Of a DNA stretch of 19,449 bases, positions 8,433 through 15,585 are shown in pieces. Under the pieces are notes generated by a model. It made no database searches. It saw nothing but the letters and a program-made list of their open reading frames with translations, and had not been told where the DNA came from. Source of the DNA: an uncultured Candidatus Melainabacteria bacterium (GTDB lineage Bacteria > Cyanobacteriota > Vampirovibrionia > Gastranaerophilales > Gastranaerophilaceae); the NCBI GenBank assembly GCA_946622835.1, contig CAMOQI010000004.1, positions 1-19,449 on the forward strand, in the 5' to 3' direction. Each line of letters opens with the position of its first letter. Position 1 is the first letter of the stretch. The position numbers and the translations under genes were made by a program.

Positions 8433-9472
8433 TCTATTTCCTTTTTAATCTTATATGTATGCGCTATTCCCTGTTGGAGCGAGAATTTTTCACCCCATCC
8501 TAATTTCATAAGTTTTGATCCGTCAAGTGTTGAATTGGAAACAGTAGAATATCCCAAAGCTTCTTGCTGCGTAGGCAGTTCAAACTTAACTTCAACATTT
8601 GCGACTTTTGCGATTTGCGCTGCGAAATCTTTTAATAAAATATTTCCGGAAGACGCCGCAACATTATAAGTTTCGCCGCATACTCCTTTTAAAAGAATTG
8701 TTAACAACGCCGCTGCGGTATCCAAAACATAAACATACGAGCGCCTTTGCATTCCCGCGCTTTTCATTATTATATTTTCACCCTCAAGCGCATTTTTCAA
8801 AAATTGAACATCCGCTTTTGTACTGCTCATCTTAACCGTAGGGCCGTAAATATAGCCTAAACGCGCAATTCTTATATCACTTTCATATTCTTGAATATAC
8901 GAATGACAAAGGGTTTCACAAGTTCGTTTGCTTTCGGGGTAACACGCTCGCGGTTTTGTGAAATCAACAAACCCGATATCACCCTCACAAAAAGCTTCCA
9001 CGTTCTTATTTTCTCCATACACTTCAAGTGTTGATAAAAATACGCAACTTGATTTTGGGTTTTTTCTGACAAATTCTAAGACATTCAAAGTCCCCAAAAC
9101 ATTTAATTTAACAGTTTCAACGGGCTTTGTCGCGTATAATTGCGGATGAGTATTGCTTGCCGTATGAATTATATAATCTGCCTCAAAATCAGCTTCAAAA
9201 GGTTTTGTTATATCTTGCATAACAGGATGAAAGTTCACATCATTCTTATAACTCGGAAATCTTTGCTCAAGACTGTTTGGATTAGAAAATGTAGCATATA
9301 CACTGATATTATAATCAAATTTTTGATTCAAATACATTAAAATATCAACAATACAGGAACCTACAAGCCCGCTTGCCCCCGTAATCAAGACTTTTTTACC
9401 CTTAAGAGCTTGAAAATCATCTGTCAAAATATGTTCAATATCATCTGTGTATTGAGAATTATTTATATACAC
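8417..9472 (-). CDS. Extended SDR NAD-dependent epimerase/dehydratase
   Basis: NAD(P)-dependent sugar-modifying enzyme of 351 aa. After a roughly 25-residue N-terminal extension, the Rossmann motif GASGLVG (32-38) appears, then the YGENKN region and the catalytic Y178-P-E-S-K182, with Ser147/Thr148 as third catalytic residue. It resembles the UDP-glucuronate decarboxylase/dTDP-glucose dehydratase group in overall pattern (RLGYIYGP, RRSYVYVLDTA, GETYNVAASSG). The start is GTG at 9472, 1 nt after the cytidylyltransferase TAG, with AAGGAG 6 nt upstream. Position between a cytidylyltransferase and AraD suggests that it acts on a CDP-linked or phosphorylated pentose/pentulose, for example by epimerisation or reduction. 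Extended SDRs usually act on nucleotide sugars, so action after CDP transfer is more likely. Family certain, reaction unknown. Confidence 0.88.
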   Translation of the reverse strand: MYINNSQYTDDIEHILTDDFQALKGKKVLITGASGLVGSCIVDILMYLNQKFDYNISVYATFSNPNSLEQRFPSYKNDVNFHPVMQDITKPFEADFEADYIIHTASNTHPQLYATKPVETVKLNVLGTLNVLEFVRKNPKSSCVFLSTLEVYGENKNVEAFCEGDIGFVDFTKPRACYPESKRTCETLCHSYIQEYESDIRIARLGYIYGPTVKMSSTKADVQFLKNALEGENIIMKSAGMQRRSYVYVLDTAAALLTILLKGVCGETYNVAASSGNILLKDFAAQIAKVANVEVKFELPTQQEALGYSTVSNSTLDGSKLMKLGWGEKFSLQQGIAHTYKIKKEIECLKI

Positions 9473-9473
9473 A

Positions 9474-10172
9474 CTAATCTCCTTGTTTCAAAAGGGCTTT
9501 AAATATGTCAATATCCTCCGGCGTTGTAATCTTTATATTTTTACCGGAACCTGCGGAAAAATATATTTTTCCGCCTGTTTCTGTTACTAATGTACAAGTG
9601 GCAACAGAGTTTGTTATTCCCATTTCTTTGGCCTTATTGTGAAGTTCTACTAACTGCCCTAATTTAGCGCCCTGAGGGGTTTGTGTACGTTTCAAATTAT
9701 CACGCGGGAACGCTTTTTCCGAACTTTCAAAATCATAAGTTTCCATCATCGCCTCATTACAAGGGACAACCACAACCGTGAAGCCGTGATTTTCAATGGT
9801 TCCAACGCAATCCGATATAATATCTTTAGAAAGATTCGGTCGAATAGCGTCGTGAATTAAGACTATATCATCTGAATTGTAATGCTGAGCAAGCCCCATA
9901 ATCCCGTTTTTGATTGACTCTTGACCGGTAGAACCCGCGGGAAAAATATGTTTTAATTTAGTAATATTATATTGTTTAGCATAACTTGCCAAGATATTAT
10001 CCCAACCTTCAAGACAAACAACAGCAATAACATCGATTGCGGGGTGATTTTCAAACTTTTCCATTGTATAGGCAATAATTGGCTTGTCGAAAACAGTCAT
10101 AAACTGTTTTGGAACAGCCTGCTGCATTCTTGCGCCAACCCCGCCGGCTATTATTAATCCGATATTTTTCAT
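9474..10172 (-). CDS. IspD/TarI-family cytidylyltransferase, probably polyol- or ketose-phosphate specific
   Basis: CTP-dependent nucleotidyltransferase of 232 aa. It shows the N-terminal CTP loop AGGVGARM (9-16), PKQF (21-24), and the IHDAIRP motif (His107, Asp108, Arg111). LKRTQTPQG and KITTPEDIDIF also occur in both IspD and TarI. Sequence alone does not separate MEP-pathway IspD from TarI-like ribitol-5-phosphate cytidylyltransferase. The gene lies 1 nt overlapped with a CDP-glycerol-type phosphotransferase (TAATG junction) and next to sugar-phosphate enzymes. A role in making a CDP-polyol or CDP-pentulose for polymer synthesis is therefore much more likely than isoprenoid synthesis. The partner reductase TarJ, which would make ribitol-5-phosphate, is absent. 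AAAGGA lies about 8 nt before the ATG. Confidence 0.88.
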   Translation of the reverse strand: MKNIGLIIAGGVGARMQQAVPKQFMTVFDKPIIAYTMEKFENHPAIDVIAVVCLEGWDNILASYAKQYNITKLKHIFPAGSTGQESIKNGIMGLAQHYNSDDIVLIHDAIRPNLSKDIISDCVGTIENHGFTVVVVPCNEAMMETYDFESSEKAFPRDNLKRTQTPQGAKLGQLVELHNKAKEMGITNSVATCTLVTETGGKIYFSAGSGKNIKITTPEDIDIFKALLKQGD

Positions 10173-11581
10173 TATATTTTCCTTTCCAAAAACTTAATAA
10201 TTTCGTTATATATATTTTCTGATGCTGTGCGATTGTTTATTTTTGTAAAATACTGTTGAACAAATTTTGTTCTGTCAGCAGCTTTATAATCATTACCGCC
10301 AATAACAACATCTTGAATAAATTTGATTATATCTTCTTTTAAATTATCCTCTGTTTTATAGAAGTTTTTATACAATTCTTCGCCAAAATCATTTAATTTG
10401 GTTCGGCTTGTTTTTGTTATAGTATGGAACAACGGTTTATTAAAAGCCGTATATTCAGCCATAAACGAACAAGAATCCATTATCATAGCATCTGAATATT
10501 TGAATAAATCAATGAAATTTCCGTTATAATACTGACCGTTTTCAAGTTTATTCCATCTTTCATAATAATTTTCCGCTTCCTCTTGTCCCCATTTTGCTAC
10601 GACTTTTGTATACAGTACAGGGTGCGGTCTAAAGACAAATTGAACTTCATCTTTAAATTTTTCTGCCACCTCAAACATAAATTCATGTAAAAACCAAAAT
10701 CCGTCATTTTTATACATATCATCCGGCATAATCTCGGTATAATGCGGAGCCCAAATTATACGTTTTTTAGGTTTTTCTTGCGGTTTCCAAATATCTTTAT
10801 ACGTATAATTTTTATCAAACAGAGGATCTAATTTCGGGCTGCCTGTTACGATAACATTTTTACCCTCATTTTTCATTAATTTTGTTGCCATATCAAGATG
10901 GATATCTGTCGGTCTGAAATACAAATCAACTAAATTATTTAATTCAAAAGCACAAGTTTTTTCATCTTGCATAACAGAAAATCCGTATTCTGTCAGTAAG
11001 GTTATTTTATCCAAGAATTTTGTTATATAAAATTGTTTTACAAAATGCGGTTTATAAAAATCTGCGTAAAAGATTATATCAGGATTAACTTCTTTTTTAA
11101 AATTGATAATCTTATCAGACTCTTCATCATAGCCTTTAATTGGGTTATAGCCTTTTGCTTCCATTTCTTTTGTTGTTTCGCGCATATAATTTTTCATATG
11201 CGCTTTTCCGTAAAACGGTTCGGGCATAATAACGACATTAACGTCAAATTGAGGATTTGACTTGAAAAGTTCATACAAATAATCAAAAGGCCACATCCCC
11301 GGTCGCTCTGCCATCAATGCGATTTTGATTTTTTCACCGTTTTGCCAGCGTCTGAGTATTTTATTTTTTGATTTTTTACGTTTAGCTTTTCTAATCTTTT
11401 GTTTAAAATATTCTATCGGTTTTTGAATAACAAAAAGGTTTATTTTCCTTTTATTTTTCTTTACTCTATAAGTAAAAACAGGCAATCCGAAGATATATAT
11501 ATCAATTTTATCCTGCTTTAATTTTTTTAATTTTATAAATGGTATTCCAAAAACAGAATAATAAATTTTATTACTTGCCAT
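10172..11581 (-). CDS. CDP-glycerol:poly(glycerophosphate) glycerophosphotransferase-type enzyme (TagF/TarL-like)
   Basis: GT-B type enzyme expected to transfer a polyol-phosphate from a CDP donor to a glycan. From the chosen start, it has two FGIP/FGLP repeats (11-14 and 31-34), a Lys-rich linker, then the transferase domain. This includes WAPHYTE (277-283), RPHP (318-321) and SDAMIMDSCSF (363-373), which match the family's conserved His, Arg-His-Pro and Asp-Ser positions. The open frame reaches an ATG at 11602. However, AAAGGAG lies 8 nt before the ATG at 11581 (MASNK) and would sit inside the coding region otherwise, so the 469-aa start is preferred. It overlaps the preceding glycosyltransferase by 11 nt. 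The adjacent cytidylyltransferase is the likely donor maker. No membrane span is visible, so it is probably peripheral, held at the membrane by its basic N-terminal part. Confidence 0.85.
   Translation of the reverse strand: MASNKIYYSVFGIPFIKLKKLKQDKIDIYIFGLPVFTYRVKKNKRKINLFVIQKPIEYFKQKIRKAKRKKSKNKILRRWQNGEKIKIALMAERPGMWPFDYLYELFKSNPQFDVNVVIMPEPFYGKAHMKNYMRETTKEMEAKGYNPIKGYDEESDKIINFKKEVNPDIIFYADFYKPHFVKQFYITKFLDKITLLTEYGFSVMQDEKTCAFELNNLVDLYFRPTDIHLDMATKLMKNEGKNVIVTGSPKLDPLFDKNYTYKDIWKPQEKPKKRIIWAPHYTEIMPDDMYKNDGFWFLHEFMFEVAEKFKDEVQFVFRPHPVLYTKVVAKWGQEEAENYYERWNKLENGQYYNGNFIDLFKYSDAMIMDSCSFMAEYTAFNKPLFHTITKTSRTKLNDFGEELYKNFYKTEDNLKEDIIKFIQDVVIGGNDYKAADRTKFVQQYFTKINNRTASENIYNEIIKFLERKI
11453..11563 (-). 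repeat. Two tandem FG(I/L)P protein repeats, 20-residue period
   Basis: At the N-terminus of the CDP-glycerol-type transferase, FGIP and FGLP lie 20 residues apart in YYSVFGIPFIKLKK and IYIFGLPVFTYRVKK. They resemble the units at the C-terminus of the neighbouring glycosyltransferase. Confidence 0.6.
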
Positions 11582-12998
11582 TACCATCACTCCTTTTTCC
11601 ATCCGCGAACTGAGCCGCAGGGAACCTATGCCCCCTCAAACTTTTACTTGTTTGGAATTTTATTCCGAAAAGATAATATTTTGTAATTTTACCTTTTGTC
11701 TTCTTCTTAAAAACAGTAATTCCAAATAGCTTATATTTAACAATCCCGTAATGCTTTATAATTGTATATAACGGTATTCCAAACGGGCTGTATGTTTTTA
11801 TGCTGAGCAAATTATATGGAATATACCTTATACATTTTCTTAATTTTCTTTGCGTTAATGTAGTATCTTTTAAATTTTGCAAGAAAGAACATACCAAATG
11901 ATCATAATTGCTGTGATTTTTCACATAATAATCATAGCATTTTTGACCTTCAATTTCTTTATTGTTATTTTTAAAGACCTTGTCTAAAATATCACAAATT
12001 CTAGTATATTTTAGTGCCATCTTTTCTTTTTGTTCCGGCATGAGAGCAACACAATGGTCTTTTGAATCATACAACATAACAGCACTATCTTCTTCGATTT
12101 CTTTAACGTCAACAAAAAGAATTACGCTTGGCAGTTTTAAAGCCGCCCCCTCAAGTACAGAAGTCCCTACCGCAAAAACGATATCCGTATTGTTAATAAG
12201 ATAATCATCCAAATCTTCTTTTGGAATGGTTCCTGTAAAAATGAATTCTATGCTGTTATAATCTTCTTCTTCACAAAATTCATGAACTTCTTGCGCAGAT
12301 ACTCCATCACCTATTATGTGCAGTTTCTTCTTTTTATCAGTTTTGTATTTTGCATATTCTTTTATAAAATAATACAAACTTTGCTTTTTATCAGGTGCAA
12401 GCCTTGATAAAAAACAAACATTAAGAGCATCTTCTTCTATATAATTTGGAGGAGCTTGTTTTGTTTTTAACGGAAGATTTACATATAAGTAGTTCTTATT
12501 TGTAAATTCAAGTCCTCCGCTTTCTCCAAGTGAGATGAAAGCAGCCTTATCAATAGCCGTCATAGCATGTTCTTTTTCTGTTAATTGCAAGAACTTATGT
12601 GTTTCTCCGCGTAAAAATACAATCTTCCAAGCATTATGATGTGTTTCATAATGCCAAAAAAGAATTTTATTATCAGGATTCATTTTGTTTATTTGAATTG
12701 CTCTGGTTGAATTTGTAACGATTATACATTTGTCTTTTATGGGAAATTTTATGTTATTTTCGTTGTATTCAAGAATTTCAACCTCGGGAGTGTCTGCCAA
12801 GATACTGCTTGGATACCCTTCAGGATAATCCATATAATAAACGTTAAAATCCGTATTTTTAACAAGATATTGAGCAAGCTTGCACAGATAATATGTTCCC
12901 CCGCCTACGTTATACGCCGGCAGCCAAAAACAAATATTATTATAACCCTGCTTTTTTATGCTTTTTACAAGTTTATCTATTTTTTCTTTATACTCCAT
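11571..12998 (-). CDS. Glycosyltransferase of GT-B fold (GT4-like) with C-terminal FGIP repeats
   Basis: Probable glycosyltransferase of 475 aa. The N-terminal domain begins ICFWLPAYNVGGGTYYLCKL, with the glycine-rich loop that often binds the acceptor or donor. The C-terminal domain has NVCFLSRLAPDKK, LHIIGDG, FTGTIPKEDLDDYL and VGTSVLEGAALKLPSV, a GT4-like donor site with Glu in the SVLEGAA motif. Residues 401-449 hold three repeats with FGIP, FGIT and FGIK spaced exactly 19 residues apart. The final 26 residues (SLRGHRFPAAQF and following) are Arg/Gly-rich and encoded by unusually GC-rich DNA, so they look like read-through rather than folded domain. AGGAG lies 6 nt before the ATG. The donor and acceptor are unknown. 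Confidence 0.82.
   Translation of the reverse strand: MEYKEKIDKLVKSIKKQGYNNICFWLPAYNVGGGTYYLCKLAQYLVKNTDFNVYYMDYPEGYPSSILADTPEVEILEYNENNIKFPIKDKCIIVTNSTRAIQINKMNPDNKILFWHYETHHNAWKIVFLRGETHKFLQLTEKEHAMTAIDKAAFISLGESGGLEFTNKNYLYVNLPLKTKQAPPNYIEEDALNVCFLSRLAPDKKQSLYYFIKEYAKYKTDKKKKLHIIGDGVSAQEVHEFCEEEDYNSIEFIFTGTIPKEDLDDYLINNTDIVFAVGTSVLEGAALKLPSVILFVDVKEIEEDSAVMLYDSKDHCVALMPEQKEKMALKYTRICDILDKVFKNNNKEIEGQKCYDYYVKNHSNYDHLVCSFLQNLKDTTLTQRKLRKCIRYIPYNLLSIKTYSPFGIPLYTIIKHYGIVKYKLFGITVFKKKTKGKITKYYLFGIKFQTSKSLRGHRFPAAQFADGKRSDGNGK
11652..11798 (-). repeat. Three tandem FGI(P/T/K) protein repeats, 19-residue period
   Basis: In the C-terminal part of the glycosyltransferase, FGIP, FGIT and FGIK begin at residues 406, 425 and 444, exactly 19 residues apart. 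Each is preceded by Tyr-x-x (TYSP, KYKL, YYLF) and followed by a hydrophobic pair and lysines. The units are protein repeats; their DNA copies have diverged. Confidence 0.6.
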
Positions 12999-13006
12999 AG
13001 ATACTC

Positions 13007-14524
13007 CTAATTCGTTAAAAGTTCTTTACTGTGAAATCCGGTATCAACGTGCAAAAACGTTGTCCCTGCCAGTTCAGCCGCTTTGGCATCACTTGTTGTA
13101 TCCCCTATCATAAGACGCGAATTATACTCTTTTAAAATTTCCGCCTTACGAATTGCAGCACTATTGCACGGATTAACAGCTTTTATTGCCATAAAATAAT
13201 TTTCTATATTTAAATTTTTGACTTGATTTAACAAGCCTTGAACATTTTTTCTTGCACTAACAAGTATTAAATCATTTTCTTGTCCGTATTGCTCCAACAG
13301 TTCAATTGCGTTTGGGTATAGTCTGTCAAGCACTAAATACTCATCGTTTTCAATATTTTCAATCCATTGCGCTTGTATTTGTTTTGCCGTTTGTTCAGGT
13401 ACATTCTTTGAAACAAGGTAATCAACATTATTTTTACCCATACGTTTAAACTCAATCAAATCTTGAGTATCAACAGAAATTTCGTATTTTTCTAAAATAT
13501 CATTCAAAACAGCAATGTGTCTTTGTCTGCTGTCAAGCAATGTTCCGTCAAAATCAAATGCCACAACAGGTTTTTCAAATTTTGTAACAATATCTGTGTA
13601 TGCCCTTACGATATATTGAGGCTGAATTTTTTCGGGTAAAGTTTCAAAAACATCGTTTTCAGACCTATTTAAAAGAATTTTTGCCAGTGCACAGACTTCA
13701 TCCCATCCCGCCGCGGCAGAAAGACTCATCCCTCCGGCAAGCCTTAAATTAACATCCGTAATTACAAAATCTCCGTCAGAATTGCGCATAAACTGTAAAT
13801 TATAGCAGATAGGACATTTTATTTCTTGAGAAAACCTGTATGCAATCTTTTCTAAATCCGAATGATTAAATATCCTTGTTTTTACACAAACTCCCGCCTT
13901 TGACGCTATTCTCTCCCTTGTTACCGCACGAAAAATCCCGTTATAATTAAAACATTCAACCGTATATTCAGGCTCTTCACAAACTTCTTGTATCAAAATA
14001 TCCGAAACATCAGACATATTTTTAATATCTTTCCCCTCTGACAATTTTGCACCAATTGAGCCTGCACCTTTTAACGGTTTTATAAAATATTTTTCTTCAT
14101 CTTTTATATCTTCCAAATCAAATATTTTAGGGACAGCAAAACCTTTTTGTATTAACACTTTATACATTTCCAGTTTATCTGTGTATATTTTTGCGGTATC
14201 ACTTGATATGCCCAATGATTTAACAGACCTTTTTAATAAATCCGGATTATCGGAATTAAACATAATATTATCACTGTCAAAAATCGGCAAAATATAGTCT
14301 GCATTTTCCAAATCTAAAATATTCAAGATTTCATTATAATAATTTGGAGATTTTGAGGGTGGAACTTTGTAAAATTTATCCAAAAAATGACATCCCGATA
14401 TAAGATATTCATTATTTATATCGGCTCCGATTATATAGAAATCATTTTTAAAAAATTCTTTTAAGGTTTTTGCAACATGATAACAGGCATTTGTGCCCGC
14501 AGATAGCAACAGAATTTTTATCAT
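13007..14524 (-). CDS. ATP-grasp / HAD phosphatase fusion protein
   Basis: Two-domain cytoplasmic protein of 505 aa. Residues 1 to about 318 form an ATP-grasp protein of the carbamoyl-phosphate-synthase-like type. The N-terminus KILLLSAGTNACYHVA is a Rossmann-like preATP domain. The ATP site includes Lys149 in YFIKPLKGAGS, Glu180 in ILIQE and the metal-binding ITDVNLRLAGG (Asp257, Asn259, Arg261, where Glu is more usual than Asp257). Residues 322-505 form a HAD hydrolase: DFDGT (324-328), Ser423 in LVSARK, Lys460, and IGDTTSD (473-479). The first domain should ligate a carboxylate to an amine or other nucleophile using ATP; the second should remove phosphate or act on a phosphate-bearing substrate. 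Its place directly after the ketoisomerase (ATGA overlap) suggests glycan decoration, for example amide-linking an acid to the amino sugar. Domains are sure, function unknown. Confidence 0.85.
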   Translation of the reverse strand: MIKILLLSAGTNACYHVAKTLKEFFKNDFYIIGADINNEYLISGCHFLDKFYKVPPSKSPNYYNEILNILDLENADYILPIFDSDNIMFNSDNPDLLKRSVKSLGISSDTAKIYTDKLEMYKVLIQKGFAVPKIFDLEDIKDEEKYFIKPLKGAGSIGAKLSEGKDIKNMSDVSDILIQEVCEEPEYTVECFNYNGIFRAVTRERIASKAGVCVKTRIFNHSDLEKIAYRFSQEIKCPICYNLQFMRNSDGDFVITDVNLRLAGGMSLSAAAGWDEVCALAKILLNRSENDVFETLPEKIQPQYIVRAYTDIVTKFEKPVVAFDFDGTLLDSRQRHIAVLNDILEKYEISVDTQDLIEFKRMGKNNVDYLVSKNVPEQTAKQIQAQWIENIENDEYLVLDRLYPNAIELLEQYGQENDLILVSARKNVQGLLNQVKNLNIENYFMAIKAVNPCNSAAIRKAEILKEYNSRLMIGDTTSDAKAAELAGTTFLHVDTGFHSKELLTN

Positions 14525-14919
14525 TCGTTTACCTCTTTTAAAAATTCTTCATAATTTCTTATATATTCTTTTTCATCATAATAATCAGATGCCAAAACCA
14601 TTAACTTGCAGCCATATGAGAAATTTTTCATCTCCCGCCACATATTTTTACCGATATATAACCCCACATCAGGACGGTTCAACCATACTTTTTCCCTTGT
14701 TTTACCGTCATCTAAAATAAATTGACACGCCCCATCCATTGCAACAATTATTTGTTCCATATTCTTATGAGCATGCATCCCCCTGTCTTGGTTTGGCAGA
14801 GTGTCAAAAATCCAATATACGCGCTTTATTTCAAAAGGAACATTATGATTTCCTTCCAGCGAAATAAGTTTTCCGCGTTCATCGCCAAACACTTTCATAT
14901 CAATTAATTTATAATTCAT
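14521..14919 (-). CDS. fdtA: dTDP-4-oxo-6-deoxyglucose 3,4-ketoisomerase, FdtA/QdtA-like (cupin)
   Basis: Small cupin enzyme of 132 aa that moves the keto group of dTDP-4-keto-6-deoxyglucose from C4 to C3, first gene of the glycan operon. Matches to FdtA/QdtA are strong: ERGKLISLEGNHN, PFEIKRVYWIFDT, RGMHAHKNMEQ, VGLYIGKNMWREM and VLASDYYDEKEYIRNY. The two His in MHAH are the expected catalytic/proton-relay residues. Arg15 (FdtA-like) is combined with Arg in the NMWREM motif (QdtA-like), so the C4 configuration of the product is not decided. The product is the expected substrate of the aminotransferase at 5492-6577. The ATG at 14919 is preceded only by a weak purine-rich GAGAG, and the stop overlaps the start of the ATP-grasp gene as ATGA. 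Confidence 0.9.
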   Translation of the reverse strand: MNYKLIDMKVFGDERGKLISLEGNHNVPFEIKRVYWIFDTLPNQDRGMHAHKNMEQIIVAMDGACQFILDDGKTREKVWLNRPDVGLYIGKNMWREMKNFSYGCKLMVLASDYYDEKEYIRNYEEFLKEVNE

Positions 14920-15051
14920 TTTTTAACTCTCAACTACCACAAATAGTATAATACAAACATTTTTTGTAATGTATATAAAATTAAAAATTGTAAACTGTAA
15001 AATCGCGTGAAATGATTTGCACAAACACAAATACAGTGATATTATGAAAAT
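14920..15051. promoter_or_regulatory. Divergent promoter region between the glycan operon and rimI
   Basis: This 132-bp AT-rich spacer separates two divergent transcription units and contains no open frame. The rightward promoter is described separately. For the leftward operon I see only a candidate -10 (TATACT on the minus strand at 14950-14945, overlapping TATTAT) with a poor -35 (TACATT, 17 bp away). A start there would give a leader of roughly 19 nt. No operator-like inverted repeat or riboswitch fold was seen by eye. Confidence 0.5.
15017..15045 (+). promoter_or_regulatory. Sigma70-type promoter for rimI, probably leaderless transcript
   Basis: TTGCAC at 15017-15022 and TATTAT at 15040-15045 are separated by exactly 17 bp, a near-ideal sigma70 spacing. 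A transcription start about 7 nt after the -10 falls on or next to the ATG at 15052. There is no Shine-Dalgarno sequence before either 15052 or the in-frame ATG at 15064, which fits a leaderless message. Confidence 0.55.
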
Positions 15052-15585
15052 ATGAATTCACATATGGATACTGTCATAATAAATCGCTTAAAACCAAATA
15101 ACGTAGACGATGTTATAAAGATAGAAGAGTCTGCCTACGGCGATCATCACTGGTCCCGAGAGTCATTTTTGAATGAAATACAAAATGAACTTGCCCGCTA
15201 TTATTCTGTTACAACTCCGGAAGGAAAACTTGCCGGATATGCCGGCTGCTGGCATATTTTAGAAGAAGCTCACATAACAACAATTGCAATAGCCCCTGAA
15301 TTCAGACGTAAAAAATATGCTCAAGCTTTATTAAAAAAAATTATAGACGATTGCTATTCAGAAAAAATAAAATACATAACACTCGAAGTCAGAAAAAGCA
15401 ACAAGCCCGCAATTAATCTTTATTCAAAATACGGGTTTTCGTCTTTTGGAACCAGAAAAGGATACTATCAAGATAATAATGAAGATGCCCTAATCATGTG
15501 GACAAAAAATATATTTTTTGACGAATTTAAGCAAAATTATGAAAAAACAGTTGCAAACTTAGAAAAGGAAATCACCATAAAATGA
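15052..15585 (+). CDS. rimI: Ribosomal protein S18-alanine N-acetyltransferase RimI (GNAT)
   Basis: GNAT acetyltransferase of 177 aa, expected to acetylate the N-terminal alanine of ribosomal protein S18 in the cytoplasm. The acetyl-CoA loop is TIAIAPEFRRKKYAQALL, and LEVRKSNKPAINLYSKYGF followed by KGYYQDNNEDALIM is the diagnostic RimI pattern. It is longer than E. coli RimI (148 aa) by a basic C-terminal tail after LIMWTKN. Two in-frame starts exist, ATG 15052 and ATG 15064, neither with a ribosome binding site; 15052 fits the leaderless promoter. The stop overlaps the BioY start as ATGA. It is not a sugar N-acetyltransferase on present evidence. Confidence 0.88.
   Translation: MNSHMDTVIINRLKPNNVDDVIKIEESAYGDHHWSRESFLNEIQNELARYYSVTTPEGKLAGYAGCWHILEEAHITTIAIAPEFRRKKYAQALLKKIIDDCYSEKIKYITLEVRKSNKPAINLYSKYGFSSFGTRKGYYQDNNEDALIMWTKNIFFDEFKQNYEKTVANLEKEITIK

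Noticed and set aside
9474..10172. IspD of the MEP isoprenoid pathway
   Set aside because: Motifs do not exclude it, but the gene is overlapped with a CDP-glycerol-type transferase and surrounded by sugar-phosphate genes, so a polymer precursor role is preferred. A genome-wide check for another IspD would settle it.
15052..15585. The GNAT protein as the missing sugar N-acetyltransferase of the 3-amino sugar pathway
   Set aside because: Its motifs are those of RimI, it is on the opposite strand under its own promoter, and FdtC/QdtC enzymes have a beta-helix rather than a GNAT fold.
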